Shown here piece by piece: positions 1-8,482 of a stretch of DNA of 63,376 nt (position 1 is its first letter; every line of letters starts with the position of its first letter). Location of the stretch: assembly GCA_900318885.1 (NCBI GenBank), contig ONMN01000007.1:1-63376 (forward strand), read 5' to 3'. A program made the position numbers and the translations under genes. The stretch is from an uncultured Prevotellaceae bacterium. GTDB taxonomy: Bacteria; Bacteroidota; Bacteroidia; Bacteroidales; Bacteroidaceae. Below the pieces are notes generated by a model, which did no database searches, was not told the DNA's origin, and was given only the letters and a program-made list of their open reading frames with translations.

Positions 1-1
1 C

Positions 2-1207
2 TATTTCGTGGTGAACTACCGTCTGCCTCAGGGCGACCGCACAAAACCCATTAGTGACGTTGAGAACGGGTTCCGAACGGTACGTGACTCTGCTGCCGTA
101 TGGGGCATCAATCCACGCGACGTGGGTATCATGGGATTCTCGGCTGGCGGCCATCTGGCTTCGGTCATTTCGACGCTCTCTCCCTACGAAGTACGTCCCG
201 ACTTTACCATTCTGTTCTATCCTGTTATCTCGATGGACGAGCGCGTGTCGCACAAGTGGTCGTGCATCAACTTCCTGGGCAAAGAGGGACATAATGACCC
301 CAAACTTGTGAAAGCGTATTCTACCAATCAGGCTGTGCGTCGCCACCTGACCCCGCCAGCCTGTATCATCTCGGCCAGCGACGACCGTTTGGTGCCTTTC
401 GTGACTAACGGACTGGAATACTATAAAGCTATGCGCAATGCTGGTAACGATTGTGCCATGTATGTGTATCCCACTGGTGATCACGGCTTTGGCTTCGGTC
501 CTTGGTTCAAGTATCACGACCAGATGCTTGACGATCTCGGAGCTTGGTTGAAGGCTCGTCAGACACCGAAACCCGATGCCATCCGTGTGGCATGTATCGG
601 CAATAGCATCACCGACGGTTTCGGCATCGATATGGCTAGTGCTTACGGTTATCCCGCCGAGTTGCAGAAGCTGCTGGGTAAGGACTACTGGGTGAAGAAC
701 TTCGGTGTCAGCTCGCGTACATTATTAAATAAAGGCGACTATCCTTATATGAACGAACAGGCTTGGCGCGACGCGTTGGCATTTAAGCCCGACGTGGTGA
801 TTATCAAGTTAGGCACCAACGATTCGAAGCCCGAGAACTGGCAGTATGGTGCTGAATTCCGACAGGACCTGGAGCAAATGCTGACGACTCTCTGCCCAAC
901 GTTGGCTCAGCCCGTTGCCAAGAAGGGCAAGAAAGCCAAGAAGGCCGTAGTTCCGCAAAAGCCTCAAATCTACCTCTGCACGCCCATTCCCGCATTCAAG
1001 TCAACGTGGAACATCAGCGACGCTGTCATTGTCAACGAGATTATCCCCATCCAGCAGGCTGTTGCTAAAAAATATGGCGTGCAAGTCATTGACCTGCACA
1101 CCCTCTATGCCAATGATGGCGATAAGATGCTTGACGATGGTATTCATCCTGACGGCAAAGGCGCTCACCGTATGGCGGAGATTATCGCCGCAGAGATAAA
1201 GAAATAA
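2..1207 (+). CDS. Two-domain carbohydrate esterase: alpha/beta hydrolase plus SGNH hydrolase (5' truncated)
   Basis: The reading frame is open from base 2, so the true start and probably a signal peptide lie outside the window. Counting from the GTG at base 8, the first domain is an alpha/beta hydrolase with nucleophile motif GFSAGG (Ser45), acid Asp125 or Asp126 and His159 in GDHGFG. The second is an SGNH/GDSL hydrolase with GNSITDGFG (Ser200), GTND (269-272) and a DGIH motif (Asp377, His380). Both active sites look complete. A lysine-rich stretch near residues 303-318 is low complexity. Such fusions in gut Bacteroidota act on acyl-decorated plant polysaccharides; deacetylation of xylan or pectin is an inference. 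It converges with uxuA, which fits uronate-rich glycan use. Confidence 0.85.
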   Translation, partial: YFVVNYRLPQGDRTKPISDVENGFRTVRDSAAVWGINPRDVGIMGFSAGGHLASVISTLSPYEVRPDFTILFYPVISMDERVSHKWSCINFLGKEGHNDPKLVKAYSTNQAVRRHLTPPACIISASDDRLVPFVTNGLEYYKAMRNAGNDCAMYVYPTGDHGFGFGPWFKYHDQMLDDLGAWLKARQTPKPDAIRVACIGNSITDGFGIDMASAYGYPAELQKLLGKDYWVKNFGVSSRTLLNKGDYPYMNEQAWRDALAFKPDVVIIKLGTNDSKPENWQYGAEFRQDLEQMLTTLCPTLAQPVAKKGKKAKKAVVPQKPQIYLCTPIPAFKSTWNISDAVIVNEIIPIQQAVAKKYGVQVIDLHTLYANDGDKMLDDGIHPDGKGAHRMAEIIAAEIKK

Positions 1208-1209
1208 GA

Positions 1210-1234
1210 TGTTCTCCGACCGAATCGGAGAACA
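1210..1234. terminator. Convergent hairpin between esterase and uxuA
   Basis: A perfect 10-bp stem (TGTTCTCCGA and its complement) with a five-base loop fills the 35-bp gap between two convergent genes. There is no long T run, so it is a likely but not classical bidirectional terminator. Confidence 0.65.
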
Positions 1235-1242
1235 CCATATCA

Positions 1243-2496
1243 TTAATCGAAAAATCCTGGCTGCTTATAGTCGATACCCAGTTCGCGGTCGACGGTAGCC
1301 AGGATTCCTTGTACCTGACCCAGCGCAAACATACGGCCGAGTAGGGTATAACCGGCATTGTGTCCGTGACTGCTCTCGTCGAATACACCACCAGGCTCGT
1401 CGGTAAACGTCATTCCGTGATCCACACGCATCGGCAACTCAGGATTCTCCTTCTCGAAAATCCTACAGAGCTCGATGAGGTCTGCGCGTCCGCCCAGATG
1501 GCTGGCCTCCGTGAAGTCGCCGTTGGGGAAGATATGGCACGAACGCAGGTGAACGAAGTGGGTGCGCGAAGCAAACTTCTTGGCCAGTTCTACTACATTA
1601 TTATATGCACCAGCAGAAAGTGAGCCAGCGCAGAATGTCAAGCCGTTATGCTTGTTGGGCACAGCATCGAGGAACCACTGGATATCCTCCTCTGTACGTA
1701 CGATACGAGGCAGACCGAGAATCTCGATGGGGGGATCGTCGGGGTGAACACACATGTTCATATTGCACTCCTCGCACGTGGGCATGATAGCCTCGAGGAA
1801 GTACTTCATGTTGGCGCGCAACTTCGCCTTGTCGATGCCTTTATACAGATCGAGGAACTCGCGGAACTTCTGCACGGGAGCCTCGTCGTTCTCGCTGAAG
1901 TTACCAGATACAAAGCCCTGCGTCTTGATGACGATATTCTCCACCAGTTTGTGGTCCTTCTCAGGAGTCATGGTCTTAGCCAGTTCGTCGCATTCGGCAA
2001 TCACGCTACGGCCTTCGCCCCAACCCTCTGGGAACTGGAACTTCTCCCATTCCTCGCGAGCACCTGGGCGCTTCAGGATATAGATGTCGAAATAAGCAAA
2101 TTCGGCATAGTTGAAGTAGAGGTTCGTGGCACCGTTGGGGTTGTCGTGGAACAGGTCAGTGCGCGCCCAGTCCAAAACGGGCATGAAGTTGTAGCAGATG
2201 CAATGGATGCCCTCTGCCGACAGGTTGCGCAGACTCTCCTTATACACCTCAATCTGGTGGTCGCGGTCAGGACCGCCATACTTGATGGTCTCAACGACTG
2301 GCAACGACTCTACCACGCTCCAGCGCATGCCGTAGCTCTCGATATACGTCTTCAAATCGTGAATCTTCTCACGTGTCCAAACCTCACCAAGGGGCACATC
2401 GTGCAGTGCGGTGACGATACCTTCGACACCGATTTGTCTCAGCTGTGCAAGCGTAATCTTGTCCTTCTTGCCAAACCATCTCCAAGTTCTTTCCAT
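1243..2496 (-). CDS. uxuA: Mannonate dehydratase
   Basis: The product dehydrates D-mannonate to 2-keto-3-deoxygluconate in the cytoplasmic hexuronate pathway (EC 4.2.1.8). The 417-residue protein begins MERTWRWFGKKDKITLAQLR and carries the VTALHDVP, CVHPDDPP, FCAGSLSAG and RVDHG segments typical of UxuA; the His and Cys residues in these segments are expected metal ligands from family knowledge. Length is slightly above the usual 390-400. It lies 68 nt downstream of the LolC/E-like gene on the same strand and may be cotranscribed, as I found no clear promoter in the gap. No other hexuronate genes are visible nearby. Confidence 0.95.
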   Translation of the reverse strand: MERTWRWFGKKDKITLAQLRQIGVEGIVTALHDVPLGEVWTREKIHDLKTYIESYGMRWSVVESLPVVETIKYGGPDRDHQIEVYKESLRNLSAEGIHCICYNFMPVLDWARTDLFHDNPNGATNLYFNYAEFAYFDIYILKRPGAREEWEKFQFPEGWGEGRSVIAECDELAKTMTPEKDHKLVENIVIKTQGFVSGNFSENDEAPVQKFREFLDLYKGIDKAKLRANMKYFLEAIMPTCEECNMNMCVHPDDPPIEILGLPRIVRTEEDIQWFLDAVPNKHNGLTFCAGSLSAGAYNNVVELAKKFASRTHFVHLRSCHIFPNGDFTEASHLGGRADLIELCRIFEKENPELPMRVDHGMTFTDEPGGVFDESSHGHNAGYTLLGRMFALGQVQGILATVDRELGIDYKQPGFFD

Positions 2497-2564
2497 AGTC
2501 TTTTTGTTTTTAAGTTGTTTATAAATATTTCGTTATTTCATATTTCCATGATTCCGTGATTCCT

Positions 2565-3812
2565 TTATTCGTAGCGCATCGACCTCGCGGGGTGAATGTG
2601 CGAAATCAGGAAACTCGGTGCGATGAGCACAAACAGCGACACCAGCAGCGTCACCACATTCAACAGCACGATAATCGGGATGTTCAGTTCCATCGGGGCA
2701 GTGTCGACGTAGTAGCTGGCAGGGTCGAGGTGTATGAATCCCGTCTGCTGTTGCAGTACGACGAGACCAATGCCGATGATGTCACCTACAAGCATTCCCC
2801 GTCCGATGATGAAGGCTGCAAACCACAGGAACGTGTGGCGAACGGTACTGTTGCGCATGCCCAAAGCCTTGAGGATACCAATCATCTGTGTCCGTTCGAG
2901 AATAATGATGAGCAGTCCGCTAATCATCGTGAATCCTGCCACGCAAATCATCAGCGCAAGGATAATCCACACGTTGATGTCGAGCAGTTCCAACCATTGA
3001 AAGACGTGCGGATGGGCTTCACGAATGGTCTGCGACGTGATGATTGCTCCGTATTTGTCCGTCCGGCGATTGACTTTTGCCACAACCTCCTCGGCCACCT
3101 GTTCCAACTGGTCGAAGTCGTCTACGAGCAGCTCCGCACCGCTGCACTGGTCTGGTTCCCAACCGTTTAGGCGTATGGGGACATTATAATCCGTAAAGCA
3201 CAGCGACTGGTCGAACTGCGTCATATTGGTCTCGTAGATACCCGTGATGGTGAACTTACGGGCGCGGACGTCGTCGTTGCCAATGAAGTAGGCATAGACC
3301 TTCTCTCCGGCCTTCAGTTGCAGCTTGTCAGCCATCATACGCGAAATGAGCAACGAATATTTCGACTGTCCGTCGCTGAATTTCGGCATCTTGCCTTCCA
3401 CGATATGTTCGCTGAGGAATGTCGTGTCGTAGTCGCTGCCTACGCCTTTGAAGGCCACACCCAGAAAGTCGTCGTCAGTTTTCAGGATGCCCTGCGTCAG
3501 TGCGTAGCGCTCCACGTGGCGGATGCCAGGCAACTGCTTCATCACGTTCATCAGTGAATCGCTGATACTGATGGGCACAGGCGCCGACAACTGTTGCGCC
3601 ATGTAGTTCTCCACCTGTATGTGACTGCCGAATCCCACTACCTTGTCGCGAATGGTATGCTTGAAACCGAACACGACGGACACCGTGATAATCATTACCG
3701 CCAGTCCGATGGCCACTCCGATGGTGGCTATGCGGATAGCAGGGCGGCTGACCTCACGGCGCTGACCTTCGGAACCGTTGATGCGGCGGGCAATGAATAG
3801 TGGGAGATTCAT
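2565..3812 (-). CDS. LolC/LolE-family ABC transporter permease
   Basis: This 415-residue inner-membrane protein has one transmembrane helix near residues 29-50, a large extracytoplasmic domain (about 55-265) and three C-terminal helices, the MacB/FtsX layout of lipoprotein-release permeases. The N-terminal MNLPLFIARRI segment and the VPIRLNG-type periplasmic region match the LolC/E group. In proteobacteria LolCDE moves lipoproteins from the inner membrane to LolA; a LolA-like gene is at 18599-19228 but no LolD ATPase is in the window. Its start codon abuts a heptad repeat (3813-3847), so the array forms its leader. Confidence 0.85.
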   Translation of the reverse strand: MNLPLFIARRINGSEGQRREVSRPAIRIATIGVAIGLAVMIITVSVVFGFKHTIRDKVVGFGSHIQVENYMAQQLSAPVPISISDSLMNVMKQLPGIRHVERYALTQGILKTDDDFLGVAFKGVGSDYDTTFLSEHIVEGKMPKFSDGQSKYSLLISRMMADKLQLKAGEKVYAYFIGNDDVRARKFTITGIYETNMTQFDQSLCFTDYNVPIRLNGWEPDQCSGAELLVDDFDQLEQVAEEVVAKVNRRTDKYGAIITSQTIREAHPHVFQWLELLDINVWIILALMICVAGFTMISGLLIIILERTQMIGILKALGMRNSTVRHTFLWFAAFIIGRGMLVGDIIGIGLVVLQQQTGFIHLDPASYYVDTAPMELNIPIIVLLNVVTLLVSLFVLIAPSFLISHIHPARSMRYE

Positions 3813-3847
3813 TAAACGTTAAACATTGAACATTGAACGTTGAACGA
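3813..3847. repeat. Heptad tandem array, 5 units
   Basis: Five 7-bp units on the plus strand: TAAACGT, TAAACAT, TGAACAT, TGAACGT, TGAACGA. The array begins at the base next to the start codon of the LolC/E-like gene and ends 21 bp before the aminotransferase stop. It is the same family as the arrays at 17019 and 23301. Confidence 0.85.
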
Positions 3848-3868
3848 CAAATGCAGGGACGTTGAACT

Positions 3869-5068
3869 TTATGCGTCGCGTCCGGGATAGGCTTCCAGTG
3901 CCTTGCGCAATACGAAGAGTGCACGCTCCAGGTCTTCTTTCTTCAGCACGTAGGCTATACGAACCTGCTTCGTGCCGGCACCGGGAGTCGTATAGAAACC
4001 GGCTGCAGGAGCCATCATCACCGTCTCGCCCTCGTAGTTGAACTCGGCCAGACACCAGCGACAGAATTTTTCGGCATCGTCGACAGGCAGTTGGGCAACG
4101 GTATAGAACGCTCCCATGGGGATGGGCGAATAGACGCCAGGGATGCGGTTCAGGCCGTCAATCAGACACTTACGGCGCTCCACATATTCGTCGTACACCT
4201 CGCGCAGATACTCCTCGGGTGTCTCCAGCGACGCTTCGGCCACAATCTGTCCGATAAGGGGAGGGGAGAGTCGTGCCTGACAGAATTTCATCACGGCCTT
4301 CCTCACTTCTGCGTTCTTCGTGATGAGTGCACCGATACGGATACCGCACTCCGAATAACGCTTCGACACGGAGTCAATCAGGATGACGTTCTGCTCGATA
4401 CCCTCCAAGTGGCAGGCGCTGATGTATGGCGACCCCGTATAGATGTATTCGCGATACACCTCGTCCGAGAACAGATACAGGTCGTACTTCTTTACCAGGT
4501 CGCGAATCTGGTTCATCTCGCGGCGTGTGTACAGATAGCCCGTTGGGTTGTTCGGGTTGCAAATCATGATGGCGCGTGTGCGGTCGTTGATCAACTCCTC
4601 AAACTTCTCTACCTTCGGCAACGAAAAGCCCTCCTCAATGGTCGTTGCAATGGTGCGAATCTTTGCTCCTGCCGAGATAGCAAACGCCATGTAGTTGGCG
4701 TAGGCAGGCTCAGGCACGATGATTTCGTCGCCCGGATTGAGGCACGACAGGAATGCAAACAGCACCGCCTCCGAACCTCCCGAGGTAATGATGATATCGT
4801 CAGCCGTCACATTAATATTATATTTCGCATAGTAGCTGACGAGTTTCTCGCGATAGCTCAGATAGCCCTGCGAGGGTGAATACTCAAGAATGTTGCGGTC
4901 TATCTGCTTCAGGGCGTCCAGTGCCACCTGCGGCGTAGGCAGGTCGGGCTGTCCGATGTTCAAATGATAGACCTTTGTTCCACGTTTTTTTGCTGCGGCA
5001 GCAAGGGGTGCGAGCTTCCTGATAGGCGACTCGGGCATCTCCAGTCCGCGTACTGATATTTCTGGCAT
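3869..5068 (-). CDS. Class I/II pyridoxal-phosphate aminotransferase (aspartate aminotransferase-like)
   Basis: A fold-type I PLP enzyme of 399 residues with GQPDLPTP near the N-terminus, NPNNPTG (about 171-177), FSDEVYREY (cofactor Asp) and the Schiff-base lysine in SVSKRY (Lys236). The start chosen is MPEISVRG at 5068. A longer frame to 5125 exists, but its extra codons overlap the -7 element of the promoter at 5094-5126, so it would start upstream of the transcript. Aspartate or a broad amino-acid substrate is likely; specificity cannot be read from sequence. Confidence 0.9.
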   Translation of the reverse strand: MPEISVRGLEMPESPIRKLAPLAAAAKKRGTKVYHLNIGQPDLPTPQVALDALKQIDRNILEYSPSQGYLSYREKLVSYYAKYNINVTADDIIITSGGSEAVLFAFLSCLNPGDEIIVPEPAYANYMAFAISAGAKIRTIATTIEEGFSLPKVEKFEELINDRTRAIMICNPNNPTGYLYTRREMNQIRDLVKKYDLYLFSDEVYREYIYTGSPYISACHLEGIEQNVILIDSVSKRYSECGIRIGALITKNAEVRKAVMKFCQARLSPPLIGQIVAEASLETPEEYLREVYDEYVERRKCLIDGLNRIPGVYSPIPMGAFYTVAQLPVDDAEKFCRWCLAEFNYEGETVMMAPAAGFYTTPGAGTKQVRIAYVLKKEDLERALFVLRKALEAYPGRDA

Positions 5069-5093
5069 TGTTCTTAATTTACGTAAATCGCCT

Positions 5094-5126
5094 GCAAAAT
5101 TACAAATAAAAAATGAGCCCACCAAA
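5094..5126 (-). promoter_or_regulatory. Promoter of aminotransferase gene
   Basis: On the minus strand TTTG (5123-5126) and TAATTTTGC (5094-5102) are 20 nt apart. The -33 box sits in GGGCTGAGGTTTGGT, nearly identical to the pepD and lacZ promoters. Confidence 0.75.
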
Positions 5127-5242
5127 CCTCAGCCCACCTTTTTGCATTTATTAGTCCTCTTTATTGATGGTTGCGTCTCCAGCAGACGACTTGGGGCACG
5201 GGCATAGAACCTGCGCTCTGGCGGTTTCCAGTATATGTCAAA

Positions 5243-5274
5243 ATCTAAACTTCTAAACATCTAAACTTCTAAAC
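5243..5274. repeat. Octad tandem array, 4 units
   Basis: Four 8-bp units alternate ATCTAAAC and TTCTAAAC. The inverse complement of the same sequence occurs as five units at 6402-6441, so the two arrays flank the first toxin-antitoxin pair as an inverted repeat. Confidence 0.85.
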
Positions 5275-5470
5275 AAAAGCCATTGTTAAGATATTTCATA
5301 ATAAGTTAAATGGCGCAAAAAGCTGGGTTTGGAGATAAAAATTGCTACCATACTAGGGCGCAAAATTTCCCTAGTGAGGGAACAAATTTTTCCTTTAATA
5401 CTGGTCTTTAGTGTGATTTTAGGTTAAAAACTTTGTAAAGAAAAATGAGCGGTATTTTCGTCGATGGCTT

Positions 5471-5598
5471 GAATACTGCTCGCTGGCGGTTTGAATACTG
5501 CTCGCTGGTTGTTTGAATACTGCTTTCGGTTTACCGGTAGTAAGCGCGCAGTCTAAAGGAACTAAGCGGGCGGTCTACCGGTAGTAAACCGACGACGC
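5471..5598. repeat. Double 22-bp tandem array
   Basis: Three 22-bp units beginning GAATACTGCT start at 5471, 5493 and 5515. They run into a second set of 22-bp units starting at 5533, 5555 and 5577; the first and third share ACCGGTAGTAA, and the second ends in the same CGGTCT-like tail as the first. The array ends 12 bp before the higA stop codon. Confidence 0.8.
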
Positions 5599-5609
5599 AA
5601 AGGAAGTGG

Positions 5610-5921
5610 TCAGCCAACGACCAGAGAGAATCTCAGCCCTAATGCATTTGCTATAAGCATGAACGTAGAGAGCTGCATATCAGTCTGCCCCTGCTCAAGC
5701 GCAGATATGTACTCGCGCTTCTTGCCGATGCGCTCACCCAGCTGCTGCTGGGTCAGTTTCTGGCGCTTGCGCTCGTCACGTAGTAACTCGGCATAGTACC
5801 AAGCCTTGGCCTTTGCCTCAAACTCCTCACGGCTGGGAGTTCCCTTCTCACCATACGTCTCTGTCAAATGTTGTGAACCGGTTTTCAGCCCGGCCAGTTT
5901 CTTTTCATCAAGCTTTATCAT
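5610..5921 (-). CDS. XRE-family antitoxin of first HigBA-like pair
   Basis: A 103-residue DNA-binding antitoxin. The C-terminal half is a helix-turn-helix of the XRE type, with KLTQQQLGERIGKKREYIS followed by ALEQGQTDMQLST. The N-terminal part is charged and would contact the toxin. It overlaps the end of the upstream toxin gene by 14 nt, the toxin-first order usual for higBA, and would repress the shared promoter at 6283-6315. The 22-bp array lies just past its stop codon. Confidence 0.85.
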   Translation of the reverse strand: MIKLDEKKLAGLKTGSQHLTETYGEKGTPSREEFEAKAKAWYYAELLRDERKRQKLTQQQLGERIGKKREYISALEQGQTDMQLSTFMLIANALGLRFSLVVG

Positions 5922-6279
5922 CTTCTTGTCCTCCTTGGATATATTTGTTTAAAATCTGACGGGCGGTTTCTATCTCACCCTTATATTGCTTGGTGTCCTT
6001 TTTCAAGAATGAATTCAAGAAAAGCACCTGTTTGCTCTCCATGAACGAAACGGAATCAACAGCAAATACTATCGTGCGATGCTCATTGGTGCCCACTGAA
6101 ATACGTGCCTCATAGAACTCCGTTCCTTCGAGATTCTTTACGAATTTCTTATTGACCACATATTGCGTCTTTATAATCGTCTCCACGTAGTCGTACTTCG
6201 CCTTCGTCTTAGCATCAAGGCTGGCGTAGTATTCATCGTACTCCGCAGAGTGGAAAGTTTCTCTAATATCTTCGTTCAT
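5908..6279 (-). CDS. RelE/ParE-superfamily toxin (Gp49/HigB-like)
   Basis: A 123-residue protein of the phage Gp49-like HigB branch: the central KNLEGTEFYEARI, the beta segment HRTIVFAVD and the C-terminal LNSFLKKDTKQYKGEIE segment match that family, which cleaves mRNA on the ribosome. I chose the ATG at 6279 rather than 6297, because the upstream codons are the -7 promoter element itself. With the -7 box ending three bases before this ATG, the message should be leaderless. The antitoxin gene overlaps its 3' end. Confidence 0.8.
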   Translation of the reverse strand: MNEDIRETFHSAEYDEYYASLDAKTKAKYDYVETIIKTQYVVNKKFVKNLEGTEFYEARISVGTNEHRTIVFAVDSVSFMESKQVLFLNSFLKKDTKQYKGEIETARQILNKYIQGGQEDDKA

Positions 6280-6282
6280 GCT

Positions 6283-6315
6283 GCAAAAGTAATACATTTA
6301 TTCCAAATATCCAAA
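6283..6315 (-). promoter_or_regulatory. Promoter of first toxin-antitoxin pair
   Basis: Minus-strand TTTG (6312-6315), 20 nt, then TACTTTTGC (6283-6291). The spacing predicts transcription starting at or next to the toxin ATG at 6279. Confidence 0.7.
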
Positions 6316-6724
6316 TAATTGGAAGAAAAATATTCATTTACCGTTCTAGCAAGGTCCTGTAGCAGCCAGTTTACGAACAGCAACACGCCCGAGGCGACAA
6401 AGTTTAGATGTTTAGAAGTTTAGATGTTTAGAAGTTTAGATTTTTAGTATATATGTAAATATAAAAATTATAATTTTTTTCTTTTTTACTATAAATGCTA
6501 AACTTCTTAACTTCTTAACTTTTGTATACCCAAAGAGAGAAATGCCGTTCCACTAACAGCAACATGCCGTTTCTCGATGAGCGTAAAGCCTAGTTACTTA
6601 ATAACTTTGCACCTTCAGAAAATCTCCCGCATTTTCAATTGGAAAGTTACCACTGAGCGCTGAACGTGTCAATGGTACCTGTCCTTCGTCACAACAACAC
6701 AAGTTTTTCATCGTATTATAGCAT
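6316..6724. other. Gene-free AT-rich stretch
   Basis: No coding frame is convincing. Besides the octads at 6402-6441, a shorter set (GCTAAACT then TCTTAACT twice) lies at 6497-6520, and AACAGCAACAYGCC occurs twice (near 6374 and 6555) around these repeats. A plus-strand TAACTTTGC at 6602-6610 resembles a -7 box but has no -33 partner. Confidence 0.55.
6402..6441. repeat. Octad tandem array, 5 units (inverse of 5243-5274)
   Basis: Five 8-bp units alternate GTTTAGAT and GTTTAGAA. This is the inverse complement of the array at 5243-5274; together they bracket about 1.1 kb with the first toxin-antitoxin pair. Confidence 0.85.
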
Positions 6725-8428
6725 CTATAACTTAACTTTGTCGGGATTGAAATCATAGAACACTTTGCCATTTGTATTACAATATGCTTGAGGACGACAT
6801 TTAAACAGATAGAGAGTATATGGCTCATTCCTATCATCCATATAGTCCGCAATATGGATAACTTCTTTAATATGGTTAGGAATGTTTTTGTACCTAAAAT
6901 GTAACTCATTTTGTATGTCACTTAGCTTTCCTGGCATTGGATAATATAATTTCCCGTTAACATACTTCTCATGAGCTTGATGATCTGTCGAAATATAACA
7001 ATCGAACTCTGGGTCCATTCTAAATAGATATTTTTTGATAACCTCTTTAACTCTTATGTCTACATAGTTCATCTGCATCTTGTTGAAAAAAAAGTCGTAT
7101 CTTTCGCCCCCATACGAGAAGAAATGCTCATAAATATTAATGCTGTAGCCATGAGCACCTTGGTTGAACATGAATTCTGAAATCGAATTATCATATAGTT
7201 TGCCATCCTTAATAACAACGAAGCCTCTTTCATTACGTCCATTTGAATAATGGAAGTGGCAGTTGTTAAAGTTCTTATCATCTTCAACTTTACAGCCTTT
7301 GGTGCTTTGAAGGTTCTGATAAACCTTTTCTGACAAACATTTGCCGTCAAGTGAATAGAATCGGAACATCTTATGCTCATCGTATTTGTTGCCGCCAATT
7401 CTAAGCAACATGAAATCTTTATAAAACATGCACTCAAGGCAATATCCGCGAATATGCTCCACATTCCTTAAATGGAAGCGATATTTTTCTCTCTCTTTGT
7501 CTTCACCTTCTTTGCAGACGGTTTCATAAAGATCTTGAATAACAGTCAGTTCTTCATGGCTAAGGGTTATACCATTTTCAAAATCCGTTTTAGAAGCAGA
7601 TTCCTCTGAAATATAGTTAAGCGGATATGTATATTCAGAGTAGTAGTAGACTTTTTTTAGACGTTCGTACTTTTCAAAGTACTCTTTATCTTCTATAGTT
7701 TCTTGTTGCTTCCTGATAACATTTATAACAGCATTGTCTTCCCTATTACTATACTTGATGAGCGATGTATTATTTGTCTTCTCTATTAATTTGACAAGTT
7801 TGTCTGCATCGTTTACTTCTACATAATCTACGGCCTCATTATTTTTGACCGTAACGATGAAATCACGATTATCCTCTGGGACGGAAAGAATGCATAATCC
7901 GTGTTCAAAGATGCTTTCGATTTTGAATTTCTGTGGTATTTCAAATAATTTCTCATAGTCATCAAGTCGATAGAAAGAATTATCAAACTCGACGATACCA
8001 TTCCCCATTTCTTTTGGAACGAATACCTTCTTGTTATTAGAATCATACCACCCCGTATCAATATTTCCGTTCTTCATCTTATACGGAGAAATTTTAGTTT
8101 TTCCATCTTCACTAATGACGCATTTAAGAAATGGTCCCCTATAGTCTGAATCTTTACCTGGTGCAGAGCAGTCCCTATAATAGTACACAAGATAATGGCC
8201 TTCAGAGGTACGATAAATCTCGTCTACATGGTAATAATCATTATCTCCACGATAAAGAATTTTGTCTTTGCTAATGAGATAAGGAATATCTTGATAACTC
8301 ATGGGGTTACTACCATATCCAATAGCAACACCTTTACGCCACTCTCCAGTATATCGGATTTTAATTTTATCAATCTCAAATTCATATCGTTGAGTGAATT
8401 TTGTCTTAGGGATGTCAAATATAACCAT
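6725..8428 (-). CDS. Hypothetical protein, AT-rich orphan
   Basis: A 567-residue protein I do not recognise. The start chosen is MVIFDIPKTKF at 8428; an earlier ATG at 8461 would add 11 hydrophobic residues. It has no clear signal peptide or membrane span, is rich in Lys, Glu, Tyr and Asp, and contains many short beta-like segments with aromatic pairs (ILYRGDNDYYHV, SFYRLDDYEKLF). This could suggest a repeat or propeller-like fold, but that is only an impression. Base composition is visibly more AT-rich than the core genes, it stands alone between two toxin-antitoxin pairs, and no promoter was identified. It looks like acquired cargo of unknown role. Confidence 0.7.
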   Translation of the reverse strand: MVIFDIPKTKFTQRYEFEIDKIKIRYTGEWRKGVAIGYGSNPMSYQDIPYLISKDKILYRGDNDYYHVDEIYRTSEGHYLVYYYRDCSAPGKDSDYRGPFLKCVISEDGKTKISPYKMKNGNIDTGWYDSNNKKVFVPKEMGNGIVEFDNSFYRLDDYEKLFEIPQKFKIESIFEHGLCILSVPEDNRDFIVTVKNNEAVDYVEVNDADKLVKLIEKTNNTSLIKYSNREDNAVINVIRKQQETIEDKEYFEKYERLKKVYYYSEYTYPLNYISEESASKTDFENGITLSHEELTVIQDLYETVCKEGEDKEREKYRFHLRNVEHIRGYCLECMFYKDFMLLRIGGNKYDEHKMFRFYSLDGKCLSEKVYQNLQSTKGCKVEDDKNFNNCHFHYSNGRNERGFVVIKDGKLYDNSISEFMFNQGAHGYSINIYEHFFSYGGERYDFFFNKMQMNYVDIRVKEVIKKYLFRMDPEFDCYISTDHQAHEKYVNGKLYYPMPGKLSDIQNELHFRYKNIPNHIKEVIHIADYMDDRNEPYTLYLFKCRPQAYCNTNGKVFYDFNPDKVKL

Positions 8429-8482
8429 AAAATATAGGAAATTAAACAGTAATGATATCATGGGGACTCAACTAATCACTTC

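Larger units (their letters stand above)
5127..5609. other. Gene-free stretch with short tandem repeats
   Basis: No coding frame is convincing here. The stretch holds a small hairpin (CGTCT CCAGC AGACG near 5173), octad units at 5243-5274, a loose TTCCC/GGGAA palindrome region near 5366-5386 and the 22-bp array at 5471-5598. I see no tRNA or insertion-sequence end. Confidence 0.7.

Noticed and set aside
1648-2559. 303-codon plus-strand ORF opposite uxuA
   Set aside because: uxuA is unambiguous on the other strand; this frame has no family features.
5069-5125. Longer aminotransferase start at 5125
   Set aside because: The extra 19 codons contain the -7 promoter element and are not family-like.
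5471-5598. CRISPR array
   Set aside because: Units are head to tail without spacers, only three per set, and no cas genes are present.
5243-6441. Insertion sequence with inverted terminal repeats around the first toxin-antitoxin pair
   Set aside because: No transposase is present, the repeats are tandem octads and no target duplication is visible.
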